Shown: positions 26,504 through 34,843 of the stretch, in pieces
How positions within the stretch are numbered: position 1 is the stretch's first letter
Layout of the letters: every line of letters starts with the position of its first letter
Assembly (NCBI RefSeq): GCF_900103545.1
Contig: NZ_FNHH01000004.1
Coordinates: 1 to 64,000, forward strand
Origin: Daejeonella rubra
GTDB taxonomy: Bacteria > Bacteroidota > Bacteroidia > Sphingobacteriales > Sphingobacteriaceae
Reading direction: 5' to 3'
DNA: 64,000 nt
The notes under the pieces: generated by a model
The model's input: the letters and a program-made list of their open reading frames with translations, nothing else
Told to the model about the DNA's origin: nothing
Databases searched by the model: none
Translations under genes and position numbers: made by a program

Positions 26504-27583
26504 ATGAAAAAAATCCTATCTATCCGAATCTTTATCGCCGTTCTGATCTTCTTAATTTCAGGTTCTGCATATTCACAAAGTGATGTATCAGGCTTAATAA
26601 AATCTGGTCCGGCAGATGCAACAAAACTGGCACAAGCATATTTGAAACCACTTTTCAAAGGATTTGGGGTAGGTTTAAACTCAGGATGGAACAATTCAGC
26701 ACACTCAAAGAACCTGCTGCGTTTCGATCTTCGTATTGGATTGACAGGAGCTGTAGTTCCACCGATGGATGAGACTTTCGATGTAACAAAAATCGGATTG
26801 TCTAATAATGTAAGGCCAACTAATCCGGCTCAAACCCTCACTCCCACCTTTGCTGGCGGGAATTCTTTAAATACACAGCTAACTGTTTATGATTCAGCTA
26901 ACCAGCCTATAGAATCATTCACTATGCCAAAAGGAACCGGTCTTGGTTTGATACCTGCCCCACAATTACAAGGCTCCATCGGGCTCCCAAGAGGCATTGA
27001 GCTTACATTAAGGGCAATGCCAAAAGTGAATATAGGAAACGACATTGGGTCGATCGGTATGTTTGGAGGGGGAATAAAGGTTGAATTACTTCCTTTAATA
27101 TCCGGGATGGCCGACAAATTATTTCCGGTTGATATAGCGGTGGCTGCAGGTTATACTCAATTTAGTTTTGAGGTTCCATTGGATGTTCCTGTACCTTCAG
27201 GATCAATCCCGGCATCACCTGGTCAGATCCAGGATTTTTCGAATCAAAGGATTGAAGCAACATTTTCAGGAATCAATACAGAGGCAATTATTTCAAAAAG
27301 ATTTTTGGTTTTCACTCCATTTTTAAGTCTTGGTTACAATACCGCTAAAACAGATGCCGGGTTAAAGGGAAATTATCCTATTGTTACCGGTGTTACTCCA
27401 TTAGGACAAAAAACATATACAAGCTATGCCAACCCTGTGAATATCAATCAGACTGATATAAATGGATTCAGAACTAATATTGGTTTCCAGCTAAACCTTG
27501 CCTTCTTCAGAATATATGGATCCTACAGCATGGCTGAATACAATTCATTTAATGGTGGTATCGGATTTGGCTTAGGGAAATAA
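26504..27583 (+). CDS. DUF6588-like outer-membrane beta-barrel protein
   Basis: The predicted outer-membrane protein has 359 residues. A signal peptide (about 1-25, ending SAYSQ) is followed by a short helix, then the motif YLKPLFKGFGVGLNSGW, which I associate with the uncharacterised DUF6588 family of Bacteroidota. The rest shows alternating hydrophobic strands, Gly-rich turns, repeated blocks such as GLPRGIELTLRAMPK, and a Phe-Gly-rich C-terminus (NGGIGFGLGK), all suiting a small barrel. The function is unknown. It appears monocistronic, with a 220-base leader region that shows no clear promoter. Confidence 0.65.
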   Translation: MKKILSIRIFIAVLIFLISGSAYSQSDVSGLIKSGPADATKLAQAYLKPLFKGFGVGLNSGWNNSAHSKNLLRFDLRIGLTGAVVPPMDETFDVTKIGLSNNVRPTNPAQTLTPTFAGGNSLNTQLTVYDSANQPIESFTMPKGTGLGLIPAPQLQGSIGLPRGIELTLRAMPKVNIGNDIGSIGMFGGGIKVELLPLISGMADKLFPVDIAVAAGYTQFSFEVPLDVPVPSGSIPASPGQIQDFSNQRIEATFSGINTEAIISKRFLVFTPFLSLGYNTAKTDAGLKGNYPIVTGVTPLGQKTYTSYANPVNINQTDINGFRTNIGFQLNLAFFRIYGSYSMAEYNSFNGGIGFGLGK

Positions 27584-27627
27584 GATTTAAGGGATATTTT
27601 GAATCTGCCCAGCAATCCAGTCCTCCG

Positions 27628-28515
27628 ATGATCGAACTAGATATTTATAGCCCGGTAGAAGAAATCATTAATCCCCTGTTTATAAAAAAGGGGATACAGG
27701 TTTTTGTAAAACGAGATGATATGATCCATCCGTTCATCTCCGGCAATAAATGGCGGAAGCTTAAGTATTTACTAGGGGATGCCGCATATCTAAACAAAGA
27801 CCATTTGGTAACTTTTGGTGGTGCATACTCCAATCATCTTCTGGCAACTGCCTGTGCAGGAGCGAAATTCGGATTTAAAACTACCGGGTTTGTTCGTGGG
27901 GAAGAAGTTAAAAATGAAACCCTGACTTTATGCAGGCTGTTTGGCATGCAACTAATATTTATTGACAGGGAGAGCTACAGGAATAAAAACAGGCTATTTG
28001 AACTGCATTTTCAAGATAATTCCAAAGCATATTTTATTGATGAAGGAGGCGCTGGTCCACTTGCTGTTATGGGCTGCTCAGAACTAATCAATGAATTACC
28101 GGAGGTATATGATGATATATTTTGTGCAGCCGGAACCGGAACCACTGCATCCGGGATCATAAAGGGATTAATGGACCGATCACTGCCCACAAAAACTCAT
28201 GTAATTCCGGTATTGAAAGGCGCAGAATTCCTCAGAGCAGAAATTGAAACCTTTTCAGGCGGAAATTCTTTTGAATTTCATTCCGGCTATCATTTTGGAG
28301 GTTATGCAAAAACGGATGAAGAACTTTTGAATTTTATCAAAGATTTCTGTGGCACAAGCGGAATATTGATCGAACCCGTTTACACAGGAAAAATGTTCTA
28401 TTCACTGTTTGATCTGATCACAAAAGATCATTTTAAACCCGGCAGTAAAATTCTGGCAATCCATACAGGTGGGCTCTCCGGAATTTCGGGAATGATCAAC
28501 CGATTTAATTTCTAA
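27628..28515 (+). CDS. PLP-dependent D-cysteine desulfhydrase / ACC deaminase family protein
   Basis: This fold-type II PLP enzyme has 295 residues. The PLP-binding Lys is in FISGNKWRKLKYLL, followed by TFGGAYSNHLLATA, the diagnostic Ser-Asn-His stretch of this family. AAGTGTTASGIIKG binds the PLP phosphate, and a late HTGGLSGISGM segment ends the domain. Members break down 1-aminocyclopropane-1-carboxylate or D-cysteine; many bacterial ones prefer D-cysteine. The residues that separate the two activities cannot be assigned with confidence by eye. A strong hairpin lies downstream. Confidence 0.86.
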   Translation: MIELDIYSPVEEIINPLFIKKGIQVFVKRDDMIHPFISGNKWRKLKYLLGDAAYLNKDHLVTFGGAYSNHLLATACAGAKFGFKTTGFVRGEEVKNETLTLCRLFGMQLIFIDRESYRNKNRLFELHFQDNSKAYFIDEGGAGPLAVMGCSELINELPEVYDDIFCAAGTGTTASGIIKGLMDRSLPTKTHVIPVLKGAEFLRAEIETFSGGNSFEFHSGYHFGGYAKTDEELLNFIKDFCGTSGILIEPVYTGKMFYSLFDLITKDHFKPGSKILAIHTGGLSGISGMINRFNF

Positions 28516-28597
28516 ACAATCAATTTCAGGCAGAAATTTACTGGTTCCCACAGAATCCCACAGCCCTGAAACAATACCTGAAAATTATTAAACATTC

Positions 28598-28632
28598 AAA
28601 AAATAGCTTTAAACTGTTTAAAGCTATTTTTT
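28598..28632 (+). terminator. Rho-independent terminator after the desulfhydrase gene
   Basis: A perfect 16-base stem (aaaaaatagctttaaa and its complement) closes a ctg loop and ends in a T-run that forms part of the stem. Symmetry would allow bidirectional function. Confidence 0.8.
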
Positions 28633-28659
28633 ACTGAAGCAGGGCTAAAAAAGGCTAAA

Positions 28660-28691
28660 TTTGGTCATATGAGGGCTTTTTTTTAATTTTG
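28660..28691 (+). promoter_or_regulatory. Bacteroidota sigma-ABfr-type promoter of lat
   Basis: TTTG at 28660-28663 and TAATTTTG at 28684-28691, separated by 20 bases, match the -33 TTTG and -7 TAnnTTTG consensus well. The predicted start near 28695 leaves a leader of only about 15 bases before the ATG. Confidence 0.7.
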
Positions 28692-28708
28692 GGTCTAATC
28701 AATTGACC

Positions 28709-30040
28709 ATGTATAAACTATCAGTATCACCAGATCAGGTTCAGGAAACACTCAGCAAACATATACTTGCTGATGGTTATGATTTAACTTTCGACATGGA
28801 AAAAAGTAATGGGGTTCATATCTATGATTCCAGACATAACCGCACACTATTAGACTTTTTCACCTGCTTTGCCTCTGTTCCTTTGGGCTATAATCATCCC
28901 AAGATGGTCAATGATGAAGAGTTTAAAAAAAATCTGATGCTGGCAGCTTTAACTAATCCATCCAATTCAGATATATATACCACTCAATACGCTCAGTTTG
29001 TTGAAACCTTCTCTCGTGTTGGAATTCCGGAATACCTTCCTCATGCCTTCTTCATTGCTGGCGGAGGACTTGCGATTGAAAATGCATTAAAGGTTGCCAT
29101 GGACTGGAAAGTTCAGAAGAACTTTAAAAAGGGATATACAAAGGAACGTGGTTTGAAAGTGCTTCATTTTGAAAAAGCATTTCATGGCCGTACCGGTTAC
29201 ACGCTAAGTTTAACCAATACTGTAGCCGACAAAACGAAATGGTTTGCCAAATTTGAATGGCCAAGGGTAAGCATACCTGCCATTAAATTTCCATTTACTG
29301 AAGATGGATATGAAGATCTTATTAAGAGAGAAGCACTTTCATTAGCACAGATCCATCAGGCATTTCTAGATAACAAGGATGATATTTGTGCTATAATCAT
29401 TGAACCTATACAATCAGAAGGTGGTGATAACCATGTTCGTCAGGAATTTCTGGAGCAATTAAGACTTATAGCTGATGAAAACGATTGTTTTCTGATCTAC
29501 GATGAAGTTCAAACTGGTGTAGGTTTATCAGGTAAATTTTGGGCACATGAGCATTTTGGCGAGAACGCTCGTCCGGATATTGTAGCTTTTGGAAAAAAGA
29601 TGCAGGTATGCGGAATACTGGTAGGCAATAAAGTGGATGAGATAGAAACAAATGTGTTCAAAGTACCTTCACGGATCAATTCCACCTGGGGAGGAAACCT
29701 GGTAGATATGGTTCGATCTACGCGAATACTTGAAATTATTGAAGAAGACGATCTATTATCTAACGCAGCCATCAGCGGAAGCTATCTGCAGGAAAGGTTA
29801 ACCGAGATCTCTGGAAAGACCGAAAAGGTTTCAAATGTACGTGGAAAGGGATTAATTACTGCTTTTGACTTCCCTAATAAAGATATGCGCGATCGCTTCA
29901 TCACTAAAGGGATGGAAGAGCATGTTATGTTTCTGGGTTGCGGTGAAAAGACCATTCGTTTCAGGCCTGCCCTGATCATTGAAGAGAAGCATATTGATAC
30001 AGGGCTTGAAGTTCTGGAACGGATTATTCCTAATCTGTAA
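28709..30040 (+). CDS. lat: L-lysine 6-transaminase
   Basis: LAT moves the epsilon-amino group of lysine to 2-oxoglutarate, giving alpha-aminoadipate 6-semialdehyde, the first step of lysine breakdown or of piperideine-6-carboxylate formation. The 443-residue protein is a class III aminotransferase with AGGGLAIENALK, EKAFHGRTGYTLSLT, CAIIIEPIQSEGGDNH and DEVQTGVG. The PLP Lys is in VAFGKKMQVCG. The Lys-Lys-Met-Gln-Val-Cys-Gly stretch and the RINSTWGGNLVDMVR segment are what I recall of the LAT subfamily rather than GABA or ornithine aminotransferase. The ATG at 28709 is chosen over a TTG two codons upstream. No other lysine-catabolic gene is adjacent. Confidence 0.88.
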   Translation: MYKLSVSPDQVQETLSKHILADGYDLTFDMEKSNGVHIYDSRHNRTLLDFFTCFASVPLGYNHPKMVNDEEFKKNLMLAALTNPSNSDIYTTQYAQFVETFSRVGIPEYLPHAFFIAGGGLAIENALKVAMDWKVQKNFKKGYTKERGLKVLHFEKAFHGRTGYTLSLTNTVADKTKWFAKFEWPRVSIPAIKFPFTEDGYEDLIKREALSLAQIHQAFLDNKDDICAIIIEPIQSEGGDNHVRQEFLEQLRLIADENDCFLIYDEVQTGVGLSGKFWAHEHFGENARPDIVAFGKKMQVCGILVGNKVDEIETNVFKVPSRINSTWGGNLVDMVRSTRILEIIEEDDLLSNAAISGSYLQERLTEISGKTEKVSNVRGKGLITAFDFPNKDMRDRFITKGMEEHVMFLGCGEKTIRFRPALIIEEKHIDTGLEVLERIIPNL

Positions 30041-30047
30041 TAAACAT

Positions 30048-30087
30048 ATTAGCCCAGCCCCGGATTAAAATCCTGGGCGGGGCTAAT
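30048..30087. terminator. Bidirectional terminator between lat and bshB1
   Basis: A long interrupted hairpin (8 + 4 + 4 paired bases with two single mismatches and a taaa loop) sits between two convergent genes and begins attagccc and ends gggctaat. It could serve both transcripts. Confidence 0.75.
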
Positions 30088-30093
30088 ACAAAT

Positions 30094-30810
30094 TCAACTT
30101 AGATCCATAAGATCATCAATACCAAGCAATTTCCTGCAGGTAAAGCCTTCAGCATGAATAGCATTGATTGACTTTCCTAATTCGCGGGAACGTGCTTCTA
30201 TTACTTTTAAAAAGTGAGGGGAAGAAATATAGGTTTCCTGATCATCACTTGCAGAATTAAAGAACTGGGTTTTAAAGGCATGAATACATTCCATTTTTTT
30301 ATCCCAGAAATCGCTAACATCTACCACAATATCAGGCTCAATATATCTGTCCTGAATATATTGAAGCATTAAACGGGGCCTGTAAGCTGTTTGGGATTCC
30401 CCATCCAGCTCTGTCTTAATTTTGGGAAGTCCTGAAAGGAATAATGCATCATTTACCAGATCACTCGCTCTGCCATGGTCAGGATGACGGTCATGAAGGG
30501 CATTACATAAAACGATCTCAGGAGTATATTTACGGATCATCTGAATGATCTTTAGTTGATGTTCCTCATCATTACGAAAAAAGCCATCCCTCATTTCAAG
30601 ATTTTGGCGAACATGCAGACCTAATATCTTTGTTGATTCAATTGTCTCCTGGTCACGTGTTTCAGCTGTTCCACGTGTCCCTAATTCACCTCTGGTAAGG
30701 TCGATTATACCAACCTTTCTACCTGCAGCAATTTGCTTCAGAATTGTTCCGGAACATCCTAATTCTGCATCATCAGGATGCACTGCAAATACCAGTATAT
30801 CTAACTTCAT
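30094..30810 (-). CDS. bshB1: Bacillithiol biosynthesis deacetylase BshB1
   Basis: BshB1 removes the acetyl group from N-acetylglucosaminyl-malate to give GlcN-malate, the second step of bacillithiol synthesis. The 238-residue zinc-dependent LmbE-type protein has the metal motif HPDDAELG near the N-terminus. LTRGELGTRGTAETRDQE and HDRHPDHGRA, with its zinc-binding His, follow in order. These stretches are characteristic of BshB1 rather than mycothiol MshB. The start overlaps the stop of the upstream glutathione-peroxidase gene by 4 bases (ATGA), so the two are translationally coupled. Confidence 0.95.
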   Translation of the reverse strand: MKLDILVFAVHPDDAELGCSGTILKQIAAGRKVGIIDLTRGELGTRGTAETRDQETIESTKILGLHVRQNLEMRDGFFRNDEEHQLKIIQMIRKYTPEIVLCNALHDRHPDHGRASDLVNDALFLSGLPKIKTELDGESQTAYRPRLMLQYIQDRYIEPDIVVDVSDFWDKKMECIHAFKTQFFNSASDDQETYISSPHFLKVIEARSRELGKSINAIHAEGFTCRKLLGIDDLMDLS

Positions 30811-31313
30811 AAGGGGGTTGAATTCAGTAATTTATTGATCTTCTTATTAATTCTGGATGAACTAGGCTTGGTAAAAGGATAAAAGAAATCAACCAGCTCG
30901 CCATCTTTATTAATTAAATATTTATGAAAATTCCATCTCGGACTGGCACCTACGCTACCGTTGAGCTTCTTATCAGAAAGAAATTTGTATAATGGATGCG
31001 CATAAGCTCCCCTGACACGGATCTTATCAAATACAGGGAAGCTTACTCCGAAATTAACCTCACAAAAAGTACTAATTGCAGCACCTTCCAGAGGTTCCTG
31101 TCCTCCAAAATCATTTGAGGGAAAGGCAAGGATTTCAAAATCATCCCCTTCATGTACCTTATAAAGATTTTCCAGTTCCTTCAGCTGGGGAGTAAACCCG
31201 CATTCTGAGGCTATATTGACTATTAACAATACTTTACCCTTATAATCAAGCAAATTCGTTTCTGTACCATTCAATCGCTGAACAGTAAACTGGTAAACTG
31301 ATTCTTTATTCAT
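30807..31313 (-). CDS. Glutathione peroxidase-family thiol peroxidase
   Basis: This thiol peroxidase of 168 residues reduces hydroperoxides. The peroxidatic Cys is in NIASECGFTPQ (the position of Sec in animal enzymes). FPSNDFGGQEP and WNFHKYLI supply the catalytic Gln and Trp/Asn. A second Cys in STFCEVNFGV is a candidate resolving residue, suggesting use of thioredoxin. Because it is translationally coupled to bshB1 (4-base overlap), a bacillithiol-dependent redox cycle is a plausible alternative reductant. This reductant choice is inference from context. It also overlaps the DUF4294 gene upstream by 4 bases. Confidence 0.93.
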   Translation of the reverse strand: MNKESVYQFTVQRLNGTETNLLDYKGKVLLIVNIASECGFTPQLKELENLYKVHEGDDFEILAFPSNDFGGQEPLEGAAISTFCEVNFGVSFPVFDKIRVRGAYAHPLYKFLSDKKLNGSVGASPRWNFHKYLINKDGELVDFFYPFTKPSSSRINKKINKLLNSTPL

Positions 31314-31930
31314 AAATAGCTGTAAGAGTAATAGCCTGAGGCTTGTATGATGGCTTCTATGTCCCTATCTTCCTGAGGATCATACGTGTTTTTGAGGTTA
31401 TTGCCGAAAATTCTTGCAATCGACTGGTAAAAGAATGCTGTTATTCCACCTTTCATATCTTTCAGGAGATCATAACTACTGGTACCTGTCTCCCTGTCGA
31501 TTAATTTAATCAGAATACCGCCTTGCGTTATAGTTAAATTTTTTATCTCTTTGTTAAACATATCTTTTATTTCACCTTCGAAGGTCTTTATTAATACTCT
31601 TTTCTCTTTTCTGCTTTTCGCATAGTTCAACTGTACCTGCAGATCTGCATATTTCCTTCTGGCGTACATGGCATAAGGCAATACTTTCAGAACATTATAT
31701 CTTAAGCGATTGAATTTGGCTTTTTCTTCGGGCGACTTAAATAAACGGGTATCTGAGATCGTTATTTCAGGTATAACAACCCAGGGGATCAATTCATTAT
31801 TTATGTTGGTGGTGGAAACGCGTATTGTGTCGGCCATACCCTTTACCGTTGGGTCATTCTTATATTGGCCTAATGCCATTTTTGACATCAAAACCACTAA
31901 AAGTATTACCGATAGCCTTAAAAATTTCAT
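31310..31930 (-). CDS. DUF4294 domain-containing secreted protein
   Basis: This is a secreted protein of 206 residues of unknown function. A signal peptide (ending MALGQ) is followed by an IPWVVIPEITISDTRLFKS segment and a long basic helical region (RLRYNVLKVLPYAMYARRKYADL), matching the Bacteroidota-specific DUF4294 family. A later RETGTSSYDLLKDMKGG stretch is also conserved. It is the first gene of a three-gene translationally coupled unit with gpx and bshB1. A reverse-strand TATTTTTG (31945-31952) upstream is a candidate promoter. The family's biochemical role is not known to me. Confidence 0.85.
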   Translation of the reverse strand: MKFLRLSVILLVVLMSKMALGQYKNDPTVKGMADTIRVSTTNINNELIPWVVIPEITISDTRLFKSPEEKAKFNRLRYNVLKVLPYAMYARRKYADLQVQLNYAKSRKEKRVLIKTFEGEIKDMFNKEIKNLTITQGGILIKLIDRETGTSSYDLLKDMKGGITAFFYQSIARIFGNNLKNTYDPQEDRDIEAIIQASGYYSYSYL

Positions 31931-31944
31931 AAATTTATAGTCTA

Positions 31945-31952
31945 CAAAAATA
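31945..31952 (-). promoter_or_regulatory. Candidate -7 element for the DUF4294-gpx-bshB1 operon
   Basis: On the reverse strand this reads TATTTTTG, an exact TAnnTTTG match, 14 bases upstream of the DUF4294 start codon. No -33 TTTG at the ideal spacing was found, so confidence is moderate. Confidence 0.5.
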
Positions 31953-32045
31953 CAGCTAATTATTATATTTATTAATACCCAAATTTAGATATTGTAACCC
32001 TGTGAAAATGTTAACGTTTTTTAGAAATAGCTATTGTGTTAAAGG

Positions 32046-34277
32046 ATGAAAGAACTTGTGATCGATATTGAAGCGGAAAAGAAAGAAATACTTAAGAGAT
32101 ATCGTGCATTATTAAGGGCATGTAAGTCGACTATGCAAAAAGGCGACAAGCGAATGATTCGTCTTGCCTTTGACATGGCCCTGGCAAGCCATCAGAATAT
32201 GCGCAGAAAATCTGGTGAGCCATATATTTACCACCCAATAGCGGTGGCACAGATCGCTGCAGAAGAAATTGGTTTGGGTACAACATCCATTGTGTGTGCG
32301 CTGCTTCATGATGTTGTTGAAGATACTGACATTACACTGGATGATATTGAGCGCGAGTTTGGGAAAAAAGTTGCAAAGATCATTGATGGATTAACAAAAA
32401 TATCCGGGGTATTTGACTATAACAGCTCATTACAGGCTGAAAACTTCAGAAAAATGCTTCTTACCCTTGCTGATGATGTCAGGGTAATTCTAATCAAACT
32501 GGCCGATCGTCTGCATAATATGCGTACGATGGACTTTATGCCCAGAGATAAGCAGCTGAAAATTTCTTCAGAAACAGTTTATCTGTATGCTCCTTTAGCA
32601 CACCGGCTGGGCCTTTACACCTTAAAATCAGAACTTGAAGACCTTGCCATGAAGTACATGGAACCGGTTACTTATAAGTTCATTGCACAGCAGCTAAATG
32701 AGAAAAAAGCAGAGCGGGAAAATTTCATAAGGGATTTTATAACACCGATCAAAGAAATATTAAACGAACAGGGCCTTGATGCCGACCTGTACGGACGACC
32801 GAAGTCCATACATTCTATATGGACCAAAATGCGCAAGAAAAATATTCCTTTCGATGAGGTATATGATCTTTTTGCCATTCGTATTATCTTGAACAGTAAA
32901 CCTGAAAGTGAAAAATCAGATTGCTGGAAAGCATATTCTATAGTTACAGATCTATACCGTCCGAACCCTGATCGCCTCCGCGACTGGATATCTTCACCGA
33001 GGGCAAACGGATACGAATCACTGCACACTACTGTAATGGGTCCCAGAGGACAATGGGTGGAAGTTCAGATTCGTACTAACAGAATGAACGAAATTGCTGA
33101 GAAAGGCTTTGCTGCACATTGGAAATATAAAGAAGAACCTAATACAGACAGTGGCCTTGACCAGTGGATCCATAAAGTACGCGAGCTGCTGAGCAACCCT
33201 GAAGCCAATGCATTAGATTTCCTGGATGACTTCAAGATGAACCTTTTCTCGGATGAGATATTTATTTTCACTCCAAAAGGTGCATTGATTCAGCTGCCTG
33301 TTGAAGCTACCGCACTTGACTTTGCTTTCGAGATCCATACCGATATTGGTGCAAGTTGTATTGGAGCCAAGGTCAACCATAAACTGGTTCCATTATCTCA
33401 TAAACTTCAAAATGGAGATCAGGTAGAGATCATAACTTCAGGGAAGCAAAGCCCAAAAGAAGACTGGCTTAGTTTTGTTGTAACTGCCAAGGCGAAATCC
33501 AAGATCAAATCTTCATTAAAAGAGGAAAAAAGAAAGATCGCTGAGCAGGGAAAAGAAATACTGGAACGAAAACTCAAATCTTTAAAAGTCACTTACAATA
33601 CCGATAACCTTTACAAGCTTTCGTATTATTTCAAACTTTCATCTACCCTTGACCTTTTTTATAATGTTGCTCAGGGAAAGATCGATGTAAAACAACTTAA
33701 AGAGTTTGTAGCTTCTGAAAAAGTTGTTGAGAATAAGCCAGAAAAAATTGATAATGGCTATAATGAGCAGCTGATAAAGAAAGTAAAAGGTGACGATAAC
33801 GACACATTATTAATCGGTGAAGACCTTCAGAAACTGGATTATAAGCTTTCAAGCTGCTGTAACCCAATTCCCGGGGATGATGTATTTGGTTTCGTAACCG
33901 TTGGTGATGGCATCAAGATACACCGCACCAATTGCCCAAATGCAGCAAAACTCATGTCAAACTACGGTTACAGGATTGTAAAAGCCCGTTGGAATTCACA
34001 AAAAGAACTGGCATTCTTAACCGGATTACATATTACTGGCATTGATGATGTTGGCCTGATTAATAAAATCACAACGGTAATTTCGAGTGATTTCAAAGTT
34101 AATATGCGTTCGATCACCGTTGATACTGATAATGGTATTTTCGAGGGGTCTATCATGGTTTATGTGAACAATACGAAGCATCTTGACAACCTCATTAACA
34201 AGCTGAAGGAAGTTGTTGGGGTTACTTCGGTAACACGTTTTGATTCAAACCCTGAAGATTTGGTAAAGGCTTCCTGA
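32046..34277 (+). CDS. rel: Bifunctional (p)ppGpp synthetase/hydrolase (Rel/SpoT)
   Basis: This long RelA/SpoT homologue of 743 residues makes and degrades the alarmone (p)ppGpp. The N-terminal HD hydrolase is intact (GEPYIYHPIAVAQI, CALLHDVVEDTD, LIKLADRLHNMRTM). The synthetase domain follows (YGRPKSIHSIWTKM, VYDLFAIRIIL, RANGYESLHTTVMG). A TGS domain (about residues 400-460, IFIFTPKGALIQLP) comes next, then a zinc-finger-like Cys-Cys segment (SSCCNPIPGDDVFGF) and a C-terminal ACT domain. The gene stands alone and is followed 57 bases later by a Fur-family gene in the same direction. Confidence 0.97.
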   Translation: MKELVIDIEAEKKEILKRYRALLRACKSTMQKGDKRMIRLAFDMALASHQNMRRKSGEPYIYHPIAVAQIAAEEIGLGTTSIVCALLHDVVEDTDITLDDIEREFGKKVAKIIDGLTKISGVFDYNSSLQAENFRKMLLTLADDVRVILIKLADRLHNMRTMDFMPRDKQLKISSETVYLYAPLAHRLGLYTLKSELEDLAMKYMEPVTYKFIAQQLNEKKAERENFIRDFITPIKEILNEQGLDADLYGRPKSIHSIWTKMRKKNIPFDEVYDLFAIRIILNSKPESEKSDCWKAYSIVTDLYRPNPDRLRDWISSPRANGYESLHTTVMGPRGQWVEVQIRTNRMNEIAEKGFAAHWKYKEEPNTDSGLDQWIHKVRELLSNPEANALDFLDDFKMNLFSDEIFIFTPKGALIQLPVEATALDFAFEIHTDIGASCIGAKVNHKLVPLSHKLQNGDQVEIITSGKQSPKEDWLSFVVTAKAKSKIKSSLKEEKRKIAEQGKEILERKLKSLKVTYNTDNLYKLSYYFKLSSTLDLFYNVAQGKIDVKQLKEFVASEKVVENKPEKIDNGYNEQLIKKVKGDDNDTLLIGEDLQKLDYKLSSCCNPIPGDDVFGFVTVGDGIKIHRTNCPNAAKLMSNYGYRIVKARWNSQKELAFLTGLHITGIDDVGLINKITTVISSDFKVNMRSITVDTDNGIFEGSIMVYVNNTKHLDNLINKLKEVVGVTSVTRFDSNPEDLVKAS

Positions 34278-34334
34278 ATTAAATACTGAATATTCTTATT
34301 TTTTGGATAAATTTGGGGGTCACTAAAACATACT

Positions 34335-34811
34335 ATGTCCGGAAAAGACACTATTGCACTGGTAATTAAAATTTTTGAGGCTTATCTTGAAAATAAAAGC
34401 TTGCGAAAAACCCCGGAACGCTATGCAATCCTGGAAGAAATTTATTCCCGAAACGACCATTTTGATGTGGAATCATTGTATATCCATATGAAAAATAAGA
34501 AATATCGGGTAAGTCGTGCCACTGTTTATAACACCCTTGAGCTTTTGGTTTCATGCGACCTGGTTACCAAGCATCAGTTTGGCAAGAACATGGCACAGTT
34601 CGAAAAATCTTACGGTTACAAGCAGCACGATCATATTATCTGCATTGATTGCGGAAAAGTAGTAGAATTTTGTGATCCAAGAATTCAACAGATCCAAAGT
34701 ATGATGGGCGATATTTTGAAATTCGACATAAAACATCATTCTCTCAATTTATATGGCAATTGTGGTCGCCTGAAAGAAGGGCATTGCGATTCATTTGTAA
34801 ATAAAAATTAA
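34335..34811 (+). CDS. Fur-family transcriptional regulator
   Basis: The predicted metal- or peroxide-responsive repressor has 158 residues. The winged helix includes RKTPERYAILEEI and RVSRATVYNTLELL. The dimerisation domain has the metal-binding HDHIICIDCGKVVEF with one CxxC, and the family's second His cluster (KFDIKHHSLNLYG). The C-terminal Cys pair common in Fur is replaced by Cys-x9-Cys (NCGRLKEGHC), perhaps a structural zinc site. Fur, Zur and PerR cannot be told apart by eye. A TAAATTTG element at 34308 is 20 bases before the start. Its neighbours rel and purA give no functional hint. Confidence 0.87.
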   Translation: MSGKDTIALVIKIFEAYLENKSLRKTPERYAILEEIYSRNDHFDVESLYIHMKNKKYRVSRATVYNTLELLVSCDLVTKHQFGKNMAQFEKSYGYKQHDHIICIDCGKVVEFCDPRIQQIQSMMGDILKFDIKHHSLNLYGNCGRLKEGHCDSFVNKN

Positions 34812-34843
34812 TTTTAATATACCCATACCCCGCATTTTAAATC

